From Pleomorphomonas carboxyditropha (GTDB lineage: Bacteria > Pseudomonadota > Alphaproteobacteria > Rhizobiales > Pleomorphomonadaceae), in NCBI RefSeq assembly GCF_002770725.1, contig NZ_NQVN01000016.1:52172-116171 (forward strand): a stretch of 64,000 nt of DNA. Reading direction: 5' to 3'. This document shows, piece by piece, positions 25,285-33,521 of this stretch; position 1 is the first letter of the stretch; each line of letters opens with the position of its first letter. The notes beneath the pieces are model-generated. The model had not been told where the DNA came from and did no database searches. It saw nothing but the letters and a program-made list of their open reading frames with translations. The position numbers were made by a program, and so were the translations under genes.

Positions 25285-26318
25285 CAATCGACGCCGATGG
25301 CGAGTGCTGCCTCGAAGGCCGGAACGAATGCCTCGATCATGGCTGGTGGCACGGCATTGCCTATTTGTCTGGAAATCTGTGCGGGCTGTCCGACGAACTG
25401 GTAGTCATCGGGGAAAGTCTGAAGCCTAGCAGCTTCGCGCATGGTGATCGCGCGGTCCTGATCGGGATGTCCGAAGCGCCCGCGCGTAAGGTCCGTGCAG
25501 CCCGTGGTGAGGGTGGGCGCGACCGACTTCCAGGCCATTCTTCCGTAGACATCGGAAAACGACGTCGGCTTGCCCTTATGGCATTGCAATACGAGGTGGG
25601 CGGGCAAGCTGCTACGGCTGCCGCCGTTACGGGGAATGTGCTTGAGGCGCTCCACCGCTATCGGCAGGTGGGTCCGGGCACGATGAAGCGGATCGGTTTC
25701 GCTTGCGTCGCCGGACGCCAGTGGCGGCAAGTCGGCAATGGCCGAGTACACCGTTCGAGGATCCTGGCGCACGTCGGCACTAGAAAAGGCGGCGACGGCG
25801 GCTTCGGATTTGGCCGCCAGCATTATGCACCTGCGTCGACGCTGGGGGACTCCAAAATCGGCAGCATCGCGAACCATCGGCTCGGACACGGCATAACCGA
25901 GCTCCCTGAGTCCGGCATGCACTGCGGTAACTATTTCCCTGTAGGCAGATGACGCCAGGCCCGGAACATTCTCGAAGAAGATTAGGGACGGGCGCAACTT
26001 TGCGACCACGGCTAGGGCGCGCACGATAAGCTGTTCGCGCGTATCGTTGCCGCGATGCCGATTTTGGCTGCTGAAGGGCTGGCAAGGTGCGCAGATCACC
26101 ACCAGGTCGACCATCCCGTTGGCCGCTGCGGCAATGGCGTCAATCGTTGCATTAAGCTGAATATCGCCTTCGACCAGGTGAGTTTCAGGATGATTGGCCC
26201 GATAAGTAGCCGCCGCCGCCGGATCACTGTCGCACGCGGCGACGACCCGCCAACCAGCCGACCTCAGGCCTTGGCTCACCCCTCCCGAGCCGCAAAACAG
26301 ATCTACCGCATTGTACAT
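25284..26318 (-). CDS. DNA (cytosine-5) methyltransferase
   Basis: This enzyme is about 344 residues long if it starts at ATG 26316-26318; a GTG 12 codons upstream is also possible, and neither has a clear ribosome site. All core C5-methylase motifs are present: I (DLFCGSGGVSQG), IV with the catalytic Cys (APCQPFSSQN, Cys79), VI (FFENVPG), VIII (QRRRR), IX-X (RQIGNAVPPAM). A variable target-recognition region lies between VIII and IX. It modifies cytosine in a specific duplex, which cannot be predicted here. It is the first gene of the compact operon methylase-vsr-GHKL-receiver. Confidence 0.94.
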   Translation of the reverse strand: MYNAVDLFCGSGGVSQGLRSAGWRVVAACDSDPAAAATYRANHPETHLVEGDIQLNATIDAIAAAANGMVDLVVICAPCQPFSSQNRHRGNDTREQLIVRALAVVAKLRPSLIFFENVPGLASSAYREIVTAVHAGLRELGYAVSEPMVRDAADFGVPQRRRRCIMLAAKSEAAVAAFSSADVRQDPRTVYSAIADLPPLASGDASETDPLHRARTHLPIAVERLKHIPRNGGSRSSLPAHLVLQCHKGKPTSFSDVYGRMAWKSVAPTLTTGCTDLTRGRFGHPDQDRAITMREAARLQTFPDDYQFVGQPAQISRQIGNAVPPAMIEAFVPAFEAALAIGVD

Positions 26319-26428
26319 TTTAGCATTGATTATTCGAGACGCGATACCACTCACAATATCTGGGACGAGTTAACAAGAATAGGTGTCAAGCTGATTTTTC
26401 CCTGCCCTAGAGTCCATGCCGAAACGGG

Positions 26429-26705
26429 TCATGAAAGCCGTGCGACGCGTCTGACGAGGATCATGACGGCGGCCGCGTAGAGGAATGCGGTGGCGGATTC
26501 GATTGTTGCCTCGGCGTCCTTCCAGAGGCGCCGGTTGCGACTGATCCAGGCGAAGAACGGTTCGACGACCCAGCGGCTCGACTGGACTGCGGAGCCAGTC
26601 TGCTCGGGCTCTCGCTTTGCGATCTCGGCGGTGATGGAAGTGACTTTGGCGACGCGCAGGCCTTGATATCCTGTGTCGACGAAGACCTTGCGGATGAAGG
26701 GGAAC
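26429..26705 (-). pseudogene. IS5-family transposase remnant (C-terminal part)
   Basis: The minus strand encodes KVFVDTGYQG ... SSRWVVEPFFAWISRNRRLWKD ... AAAVMILVRRVARLS. These are the second Asp region and the YREK-like Glu region of an IS5-family DDE transposase. The N-terminal two thirds, including the first Asp, are missing, so the element is dead. It lies 110 bases upstream of the methylase gene, at the outer edge of the defence-like island. From 26706 to 27258 I see no supported gene. Confidence 0.75.
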
Positions 26706-27258
26706 GGTCGCCGCGATAAGGCGGTCGCTCGACCCTGGGGCCGACAGGATGTCTTTGGGTAGGATGTCATCACTTTTCTCAGTCGTTCGACACAGGGCGC
26801 TCGCCACTTCGATTGTCAGCTATCGGTCGGCCATGCCCAACTGCTGTCGTTCAGCATCCGGCCCAATCTTGGTCGTTCGTCAGGCTGCACAGTGATGCCC
26901 GGTCCCTTGCGTCGTTTCCTGATAACCCAAAGCGCCGGATTTGGCGCCTCAAGCGGCTTTCGCTCCCAAATGCAACGTCATTGAAGAAAGACGGGAAGGG
27001 GAAGAAAGCCGAGAGAAATTCCCTCTCGCAGAACGGCCGCCCCGGCAACTCTGTCGCTCAAACGCGGCCTGACGCGATCCCGGCCCGTCGTCCTGCGCAA
27101 GGGCTGTGAGCCCTGCTTGTCCGGCCGGGCAGGGATGCTCGGCCGCATTTGTACCGGCCCGCCCGTTCCGCGGGTGCTGGAGGTGTCTTCGAGAAGAAGA
27201 CGGAAGAGGACCGGGAAAGGAAACCGGTTCGCAAACCTCCGGCAAAAGGAATGAACCC

Positions 27259-28998
27259 ATGCGCCTCATGACTGTCGATCCGCGCGCGCTCAAGGAAAAT
27301 CCCGATCGTACGCGCCAGACCAAATCCAGCCCGCAGGCCGACGCCTTGCTTCTGGCGACCATCCGACAGGTTGGCATCGTCCAGCCGCCGGTCATTGCCT
27401 CTCAAGGGGAGGGTGGTAATGGCTATATCATCAACTCCGGTCACCGGCGCGTCGCCCAGGCGATCGTCGCCGGCCTCACGGAAATCACCGTGTTGGTGGA
27501 CGAGGCGGCCAATGACAACGGCGCCATGCGGTCGATGGTGGAGAACATCGCGCGCGAGGCGCTGAACCCGGTCGATCAGTGGCGGGCCGTCGAGCGTCTC
27601 GTCGCGCTCGGCTGGACCGAGGAGGCGATCGGCGTCGCGCTGGCGCTGCCTGTGCGCCAGATCCGCAAGCTGCGGCTGCTTGCCAATGTGCTGCCGGCGA
27701 TGCTTGAGCAGATGGCCAAGGGCGACATGCCGAACGAGCAGCAGCTGCGCACCATTGCGGCGGCCTCGCTCGAAGAACAGCGCGAGGTCTGGAAGGCGCA
27801 CAAGCCGAAAAAGGGCGACCCGCAGGTCTCCTGGTGGGCTGTCGCCAACGCGCTGACGAAGAAGCGCATGTACGCGCGGGATGCGAGCTTCGATGACGAG
27901 CTTGCCCGGGCCTATGGCATCGAATGGCTGGAGGACCTGTTCGCCCCCGCCGACGAGGACAGCCGCTACACTACCAATGTCGAGGCCTTTCTCGGCGCGC
28001 AGCAGGAGTGGATGACGGCCAACCTGCCGAAAGGCGGTATGGTCGCCGAGGTGAACAATTACGGTCAGGCATCGCTGCCGCCCAAGGCCGAGCGCGTTTA
28101 TGGCAAGCCCGGCAAGGGCGACCGTGCCGCTCTCTACATCGACCGCGACGGCAAGGTGCAAACAACATATTTCCGGATGGCGGAGCCGAAGAAGGCCAAG
28201 AGCCAGCCAAACGGGGACACCGATTCGGGGATCGGGGCCGACGGGCTTGTTGCCACTAGGTCGCGTCCCGACGTGACGCGCAAAGGCGTCGAGATGATCG
28301 GCGATCTGCGCACCGATGCGCTGCACGAAGCGCTTGCCCGCGCTCCCATCGAGGACGACACGCTGATGGCTCTCCTGGTGCTGGCGCTCGCCGGCACCAA
28401 TGTGTCGGTGCAGTCGGGCGCCTCCGACGATGTCTATGGCTTTGCCCGCATGAGGCGGCATGCGGCCCGATTGGTGGGGGAGGACGGTGGGCTCGATCCT
28501 GAACCGGATATCTTGCGTGTCGCTGCCCGTTCGGCGCTGATCGACGTGTTCTCGGCGCGTGAGAACCGCACCAACAGCGGCCTTGTGGCCCGTCTTGCCG
28601 GTCAGGCCATCGGCGCTGACCACTTTTTGCCCAACATGGGGACCGAGGACTTCCTCGCCTGCCTGTCGCGTCCCGCGCTGGAACGGTGCTGCCGGGAGAC
28701 GCCGGTTATGCCGCGCGCCAAAGTCCGGGAGACGCGTGCCGCGCTGGTCGACCATTTCAAGAGCGCTCGCTTCGTTCACCCGTTGGCCTTGTTCGCGGTT
28801 GACACGGCGGAGATCGCCGGTTGGCGTGGACCGTCCAACGGCAGTTCCCACGACGTGGCCCGCGAGGACGAGAGCGATGTCGTTCCCTCGGATGGGGCAC
28901 TCGGTTCCCCGGAGAGCATCGGCGGAGACGTTGGTTTCGCTGATGACGAATTGACGGACGAGTTGGCTGACGAGCCTTGGCCGATCGCTGCGGAATAA
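27259..28998 (+). CDS. ParB/Spo0J-family protein, plasmid accessory
   Basis: This 579-residue protein starts at ATG 27259 with AAAGGA upstream; the open frame begins earlier but lacks ParB homology there. Residues 1-190 are a ParB core: MTVDPRALKENPDRTR, VGIVQPPVI, YIINSGHRRVAQAIVAGL, MVENIAREALNPVDQWRAVERL, and the HTH WTEEAIGVALALPVRQIRKLRLL. The C-terminal 390 residues are of unknown type and end in a highly acidic tail. It is not next to a ParA gene and is far from repABC, so it is more likely an accessory ParB-like DNA-binding or nuclease-like protein than the main partition protein. This class is frequent on rhizobial plasmids. Confidence 0.82.
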   Translation: MRLMTVDPRALKENPDRTRQTKSSPQADALLLATIRQVGIVQPPVIASQGEGGNGYIINSGHRRVAQAIVAGLTEITVLVDEAANDNGAMRSMVENIAREALNPVDQWRAVERLVALGWTEEAIGVALALPVRQIRKLRLLANVLPAMLEQMAKGDMPNEQQLRTIAAASLEEQREVWKAHKPKKGDPQVSWWAVANALTKKRMYARDASFDDELARAYGIEWLEDLFAPADEDSRYTTNVEAFLGAQQEWMTANLPKGGMVAEVNNYGQASLPPKAERVYGKPGKGDRAALYIDRDGKVQTTYFRMAEPKKAKSQPNGDTDSGIGADGLVATRSRPDVTRKGVEMIGDLRTDALHEALARAPIEDDTLMALLVLALAGTNVSVQSGASDDVYGFARMRRHAARLVGEDGGLDPEPDILRVAARSALIDVFSARENRTNSGLVARLAGQAIGADHFLPNMGTEDFLACLSRPALERCCRETPVMPRAKVRETRAALVDHFKSARFVHPLALFAVDTAEIAGWRGPSNGSSHDVAREDESDVVPSDGALGSPESIGGDVGFADDELTDELADEPWPIAAE

Positions 28999-29553
28999 TC
29001 CGTCCGTTCCGGCCCCATTTCTCAGAACGAACCCGCGCCGCCGGAAGGTTTCTGGCGGCGTATCCGTTTGAGGTGCCGGTCTTGGGCGCGGAGTAGGGGA
29101 GGGCGGCATGAGGGCTGGACCTGGCGGGCGCTCGTGTCGAATGCTGAGGGCGAGCGTACTCGGGTTGGTTCCATGGCCCTAGACTTCACCGGCCGTGCGT
29201 CCGGGCGGGCGATCTTGAGCTTTTCCCAGTCTCCTGTTTGGGCATCCAGGCATTGAGCGCCCCTGCCGGTCACCCCTCGGTTTCGGGCGGTCTTGAACCG
29301 TCGGCCGGTCGTTTCAAGGTCGCTTTGCGCCGCGTTGCGGTCCAGTCCGGCTCGCTCGCAAAGTGGGCCCGCTCAGGCGCCTGAGGCTGTCTTTGGCCAA
29401 CCTCGCCCTTCGCAAGCCCGCTTCGCTCGTCTCGCAGGCCCGGAACCTGTGAAAGCGACCGTCCTCATGACGGTTCTTTTTGACCGCACCGAGGGGCAGC
29501 CGGCAGGGGCCGGTCAAGACCCCGAGGTGCCTCAAAGACAGGAGTTTTCAGAA
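28999..29553. other. 555-base gap, long leader of the next gene
   Basis: No coding region is supported. The only open frame that runs through (from 29293) is in frame with the downstream gene but has no protein-like composition before 29554. An ACAGGAG ribosome site at 29538-29544 marks the true start. The stretch may be an untranslated leader. Confidence 0.5.
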
Positions 29554-30141
29554 ATGGCCAAGCCCGCAACCGCCTCTCGCCCCGCTTCCAAAGTCGTCCC
29601 GCTCCACAAGGGAACCACCCTCGAAATGGTCCGCCTCGCCTGTCCCGACAACAACCAAGCCGAGCGCATCTCCGCGAGCTTCGGCCTCCCCCTTCTCGAC
29701 AGCGACGGCATCCGCGCCACCCACTTGCAACTGATCGCCGAAACGGCGTCGGCGCTCTCCGAGGGCCTCAAGGAGCGCGCCATGCAGATCCATCTGCAGC
29801 GGATCGTCGGCGCCTATGTCGGCTCGGCCCACGGTGCCGGTCAGTTCTACTCCCGCGCCGTCACCGAGGCGCGCGATGCAACCGCCAAGGCGGCCTGCGA
29901 CGCCCGCGACGAAGATGTGGACGGTCCTGTCGGCTTCGACGGTCCTGCTCAACGTAAGCGGGAGTTCGCCGCCGACATGGGTCTTCAGGCCCACGCGCTC
30001 CGCATGGCGGCCGAGGGCGCGGTTGCCGCCTATGAGCAAGTGGTCGGCGAGCGCTGGAAGCCCTTCGAGCGCCCGGCCGATCCGGCGGCGCCGACGCTGG
30101 ACCGCAAGGCGGCCGAACTCCAGATTGCCGCCTTCGGCTAA
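29554..30141 (+). CDS. Hypothetical plasmid protein, 195 residues
   Basis: I do not recognise a named domain. The start at ATG 29554 is fixed by ACAGGAG ten bases upstream and by the basic N-terminal start MAKPATASRPASKVVPLHKG. The body is helical and soluble, with repeated Ala-rich helices (LIAETASALSEGLKERAMQIHLQRIVGAYVG, ALRMAAEGAVAAYEQVVGERWKPF) and one Cys pair region (CDARDEDVDGP). It is followed by a strong hairpin at 30160. I remember similar proteins beside ParB-like and methylase-helicase genes on rhizobial plasmids. Confidence 0.65.
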   Translation: MAKPATASRPASKVVPLHKGTTLEMVRLACPDNNQAERISASFGLPLLDSDGIRATHLQLIAETASALSEGLKERAMQIHLQRIVGAYVGSAHGAGQFYSRAVTEARDATAKAACDARDEDVDGPVGFDGPAQRKREFAADMGLQAHALRMAAEGAVAAYEQVVGERWKPFERPADPAAPTLDRKAAELQIAAFG

Positions 30142-30159
30142 TCGCCTCTGACATCAGGG

Positions 30160-30177
30160 CGGGGCCGAAAGGCCCCG
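30160..30177 (+). terminator. Hairpin with GAAA loop after the 195-residue gene
   Basis: CGGGGCC-GAAA-GGCCCCG forms a seven-base-pair GC stem closed by a GAAA tetraloop, 18 bases after the stop. The bases that follow are only partly T-rich (GTCTCAGCTTTT), so termination is likely but not certain. Confidence 0.6.
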
Positions 30178-30269
30178 TCTCAGCTTTTCCATTCTTGCAC
30201 TTGAGCCGGAACGCTTGGCGCTTCCGGTATTTTGCCGAGGTTTGCTAACATCATAGAATTAAAGGAGAT

Positions 30270-30350
30270 ATGATGGTGCTCAGCCCTGAATGGTGCATCC
30301 TTTTCCGGCGCTTTCCGTCCTTACCAATAAGTGACCGTCAACATCATTAG
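30270..30350 (+). CDS. Possible 26-residue leader peptide before the sigma-factor gene
   Basis: An ATG at 30270 follows a near-ideal ribosome site (AAAGGAGAT) and opens a 26-codon frame (MMVLSPEWCILFRRFPSLP...) ending at a TAG at 30348-30350. That stop overlaps the AGGAG of the next small frame. No homolog is known to me. It may be a leader peptide; the strength of the ribosome site is the only direct evidence. Confidence 0.35.
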   Translation: MMVLSPEWCILFRRFPSLPISDRQHH

Positions 30351-30360
30351 GAGAAGAGTT

Positions 30361-30561
30361 GTGGATCAGGTTCAGGCACCGGCCGGTGTGCGACCAAACG
30401 ATGGAATGAGAACCCGACCGGCACTTGCCTATCCGTGGCCGGGGACCATCGGCAATGAGGATTGCCGCCCGTCCACCCGCGACCGGGCGCCGTGTGGCGA
30501 GCCCGCAAGTTGCGTTCCCTCTACTCTGAATGAAGCCGGCAAACCAATGGGCCAGCCATGA
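30361..30561 (+). CDS. Possible 66-residue protein overlapping the sigma-factor start
   Basis: A GTG at 30361 is preceded by AGGAG at 30349-30353 and opens 66 codons that end four bases inside the sigma gene (ATGA overlap). The product is Pro-rich and contains three Cys in a polar stretch (NEDCRPSTRDRAPCGEPASC). The overlap suggests coupled translation with the sigma factor. A role as a small regulator or anti-sigma is speculation. Confidence 0.4.
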   Translation: MDQVQAPAGVRPNDGMRTRPALAYPWPGTIGNEDCRPSTRDRAPCGEPASCVPSTLNEAGKPMGQP

Positions 30562-31121
30562 TCGGGGCGCTCGAACGTGAATCCTGGTCCGATGTGACCG
30601 CCAAGCTCAAGGACTTCATCGGCCGACGGATCCGCGACCCGTCCGACCGCGACGATGTGGTGCAGGATGTCTTGTTACGTGTTCTTGCCAACTTAAGTGA
30701 TCTGCGGACGCCCGAGAATCCCGGGCCATGGATTTACCGGATCGCCCGCAACGCCATCGTCGATCACTGGCGCCGAACAGCCGGGTGGACAACGTATCCT
30801 CTTTCGGAAGATTGCGACGCCCCGGAAGCGGAGAACGAAGACGCCGTGCTGCAAGGCGTGGCTTCCCACCTGCATCTCCTCATCCGCCGCCTTCCCGAGC
30901 CATACCGCACCGCGTTGGTTCTTACCGAGTTGGAGGGATTGACCCACAAGGCGGCCTGCGAGCGCGTCGGCGTATCGCTGTCGGCGATGAAAACGCGAGT
31001 TCGGCGCGGCCGGTTGATGCTGAAGGATTCGCTGGAAGCGTGTTGTCGCTTGGGCATCACGCCGGGCGGCAAACTCATCGAGTGCGAGCCGAAGGCACCT
31101 TGCGTCGCTCGTGGCTCGTGA
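30558..31121 (+). CDS. ECF-type RNA polymerase sigma factor (SigZ-like)
   Basis: This 187-residue protein has only sigma regions 2 and 4. Region 2 is seen in FIGRRIRDPSDRDDVVQDVLLRVL ... PGPWIYRIARNAIVDHWRR. Region 4 is in IRRLPEPYRTALVLTELEGLTHKAACERVGVSLSAMKTRVRRGR. The tail (ACCRLGITPGGKLIECEP) resembles SigZ-type sigma factors, in which Cys residues are common. It borders the metal(loid)-resistance genes and converges on the MoaF-like gene. No anti-sigma gene is obvious next to it apart from the tiny upstream frame. Confidence 0.85.
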   Translation: MIGALERESWSDVTAKLKDFIGRRIRDPSDRDDVVQDVLLRVLANLSDLRTPENPGPWIYRIARNAIVDHWRRTAGWTTYPLSEDCDAPEAENEDAVLQGVASHLHLLIRRLPEPYRTALVLTELEGLTHKAACERVGVSLSAMKTRVRRGRLMLKDSLEACCRLGITPGGKLIECEPKAPCVARGS

Positions 31122-31326
31122 GACGACTGGGTTGGTTCCCCGTTCCCCACTAACTGTCTTGCCTAAAGCGGCTCGGTGCCGTTTCGGAGTCTCCCCCAAA
31201 GCAACACCGAGGACCGAACGGCAGAAGATCATCGTCTTTTGCGTCGGCGAACGGCCGTGCGCGGTCGGGTGAACCCTACCCCTCGTCGACGGCCACTCGC
31301 CAGGCATGGTGTCGCTGTCGCGGTCC

Positions 31327-31680
31327 TTACTCAACCCGCCGGAACGGACCTTCAATACGCATGAATTCGTTCCCTGGTTTTGTTATGTTGGCGTAGATGA
31401 CGCCCTTTCCGAAATCCTCGACATGGACGACGGTGGTCTGGTTTTCTTCCTGCCAGGCCACCATGAAAACGTCCTGTCGGAGCGGCGTGACCTCGATCTT
31501 CACCGTTTCGACGAAGTCTTTGTATTTTCCTTTCATTCCATAGATCGTCAATGACGATATCGAATGAAATTCAAGTCTCACAAGCAAATCTCCGCCGTAA
31601 TCAACTTCATAAAGGTTGCCAACGGCAGGGAAAACGTACGGGCTGGGCGTGTTGCTCGCCATGTATTCGATAGTAGGCAT
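31327..31680 (-). CDS. MoaF-related small protein
   Basis: This is a 117-residue soluble protein. The sequence NLYEVDYGGDLLVRLEFHSISSLTIYG ... VEVTPLRQDVFMVAWQEENQTTVVHVEDFGKGVIYANI matches the small lipocalin-like MoaF-related group, as I remember it; such proteins probably bind a small ligand. It lies 57 bases after the MFS gene and on the same strand, so it is likely in that operon. The specific role is unknown. Confidence 0.6.
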   Translation of the reverse strand: MPTIEYMASNTPSPYVFPAVGNLYEVDYGGDLLVRLEFHSISSLTIYGMKGKYKDFVETVKIEVTPLRQDVFMVAWQEENQTTVVHVEDFGKGVIYANITKPGNEFMRIEGPFRRVE

Positions 31681-31737
31681 CTCACAGAGTCCTTCTGTTG
31701 GCTGTCATGGATGGTGAATTTAGGGGGTAATGTTCAG

Positions 31738-32943
31738 TCAGGCGGGGGAATGTTGTTTCTTCGGCGCGATGAGCGAAAGTATTGTCCAGAGCGAAAGCGA
31801 CGCGAACAGCGTCAAGGCGCCGGCGAGGATATACATCCACTCGATGTGACCCGAGGCAATCAGCGAGCCGTTGGCCAAGGAGCCCAGCCCCCCGCCAACG
31901 AACATGCCGAAGCTGACCAGAGACATGACGGTACCGCGCATCATCGGCAGTAGGGCCTGTGCGTTCATGACGAGCGTCGACTGCAACAGAACAAAGGCCA
32001 GGCCAAATCCGAAGTAGCCAAGGACAAGGAAAAGGGTGGAGAGATGACCTGACGCCAGCGGTATCAGCAACATCAGCACGGAAGCTGATCCGGCTATGCC
32101 GGCAACCGGCACGAGCCTGGTTTTGAGCAATGGCTGCAATACCGGCAGGAGCTTGCTGCTCGTGATCGACCCAACACCGAAAGCCGCGACGACCAGCCCA
32201 ACCGTTATTATTGGAAAGCCGGTCAGGGTCTGAACGTAGTACCCTGAGAAGGAGAAACTCCCAAATACAGAGAATCCGATGGCCAGAACGACCGTTATCA
32301 TGCTGAGTAGAAGAGGGTTTCGGAATGCAGCCGCGTAAAACTTGAAGATGTTGAACGGCTCGCGCGCGACGTTCCCGTTCGGCACGAGGCGCAACACCAG
32401 TAGCGACAAAGCGAGTTCGGCCAAGCCGTACAGAATGTAGACGCCGCGCCAGGATCCGAACTGCGCCAGAACACCGCCGATGACCGTTGCCAAAGCGCCA
32501 CCCAAAAAGCCGAGACCGAGGACTTTCGCCATCGCCCCCTGACGCTCGCGATCATTGAACTCGGCCCCGATCAACGCCATCGTGACAGGAAATATTCCGG
32601 CTCCGAGCAGGCCGCTCATGACCCTGAAAAACATCAAGGATTCCAGGTTGAAACTGAAACCGACAAGAATGCTGAAAAAGGAGGTCCCGAGTGCGGCCAC
32701 TTTTATCACTCGGCCTTTTCCGAATTTGTCGGACAACGGCCCAAAGATGATAGTGAAAAGGCCAAAGCTCAGCATATAGGCGGTAACGGAAAGTCCTGCT
32801 TCCGATATGGATAGATTGAGGTCGGAGGCAATACTTGGAAGTAGAGAGGCCGCTGCGTAATTCTCGCCGTTTGCCCAGAATGCCAGGAACCCGAGAACAT
32901 ACGGTAGGGATGACTTTGAGGATTTGGTGTTGTTATCTGACAT
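31738..32943 (-). CDS. MFS transporter
   Basis: This 401-residue protein has 12 hydrophobic segments and the MFS motif between helices 2 and 3 (GPLSDKFGKGRVIKVA). Helix 4-5 motifs include RVMSGLLGAGIFPVTMALIG. It resembles drug/proton antiporters of the DHA1 type. It lies between an ArsD-like gene and a MoaF-like gene, which suggests efflux of a metal(loid) or an organic derivative of one, but the substrate cannot be read from sequence. Confidence 0.82.
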   Translation of the reverse strand: MSDNNTKSSKSSLPYVLGFLAFWANGENYAAASLLPSIASDLNLSISEAGLSVTAYMLSFGLFTIIFGPLSDKFGKGRVIKVAALGTSFFSILVGFSFNLESLMFFRVMSGLLGAGIFPVTMALIGAEFNDRERQGAMAKVLGLGFLGGALATVIGGVLAQFGSWRGVYILYGLAELALSLLVLRLVPNGNVAREPFNIFKFYAAAFRNPLLLSMITVVLAIGFSVFGSFSFSGYYVQTLTGFPIITVGLVVAAFGVGSITSSKLLPVLQPLLKTRLVPVAGIAGSASVLMLLIPLASGHLSTLFLVLGYFGFGLAFVLLQSTLVMNAQALLPMMRGTVMSLVSFGMFVGGGLGSLANGSLIASGHIEWMYILAGALTLFASLSLWTILSLIAPKKQHSPA

Positions 32944-33102
32944 TTGATGTCGTTCCGGAGGCGGCAGGCAACGCGACGTGAGCGCGGGGATGCGCTTCAG
33001 ATCGGATCTCGGCCAAAGGTGCGGCAGATGTCGTGAGCAGCGTTGCCTGCCAGCCCGTGTCGTCGGTTTGCCGCGTCATAAGGATGAAGCTATCAGTCGT
33101 CC

Positions 33103-33396
33103 TCAGCATTCCAGCTTGATGTCAATGGCTTGCGCGAGTTCCTCTCGCGAGAGGTAACGCCCGATGGCGACAATGCGTCCGTCGACGACGGTGATCGGCA
33201 GTCGTTCCATCGTCGTACCCATCTCCTTGAGCACTTCGGCATTGGCGGTAAAAGCCTGAGGCGTGCGCGCCAGACTGTAGCGACTGACCTCAACGCCGCA
33301 TTTGGCAATCAAACGCAGGTCTTCGGCGACTCGGAACAGGGCAGGGTCGACCGTGCGTGAGCAGCAGGTCGGGCGATCATAGAGCTCAATTTTCAT
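33103..33396 (-). CDS. arsD: ArsD-like metallochaperone with only two N-terminal Cys
   Basis: This 97-residue protein follows the ArsD pattern: KIELYDRPTCCSRTVDPAL, then CGVEVSRYSLARTPQAF and LPITVVDGRIVAIGRYLSREEL. ArsD hands arsenite to the ArsA ATPase and weakly represses ars genes. The usual arsenite site uses three Cys (two adjacent and one a few residues on). Here Cys11 and Cys12 are present but the third is replaced by a Val/Asp region, and no arsA gene is in the window. It may act as a chaperone or sensor for another exporter. Confidence 0.75.
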   Translation of the reverse strand: MKIELYDRPTCCSRTVDPALFRVAEDLRLIAKCGVEVSRYSLARTPQAFTANAEVLKEMGTTMERLPITVVDGRIVAIGRYLSREELAQAIDIKLEC

Positions 33397-33521
33397 TTTG
33401 GTCCTCGCTTAAGTTAGGGGGCTAGATCTTCAGCTGATAAGCTGATGGAAAGAACGCGTTGCGATGGGGGCTGAGAGTACGTCCCGATCAAGCTCGTATA
33501 GGGTCCGTCGTGTTGGATGTG

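Noticed and set aside
27259..28998. Main plasmid ParB
   Set aside because: There is no ParA gene beside it, and RepA/RepB of repABC already supply partition; an accessory role is more likely.
27058..29109. 683-codon open frame on the minus strand
   Set aside because: It lies antisense to the ParB-like gene, whose motifs are clear. The antisense product is Arg/His/Gly-rich with no domain, as expected from a GC-rich shadow frame.
30232..30259. Promoter TTGCCG / TAGAAT before the tiny frame at 30270
   Set aside because: Its predicted start would fall inside the ribosome site, leaving the frame without one.
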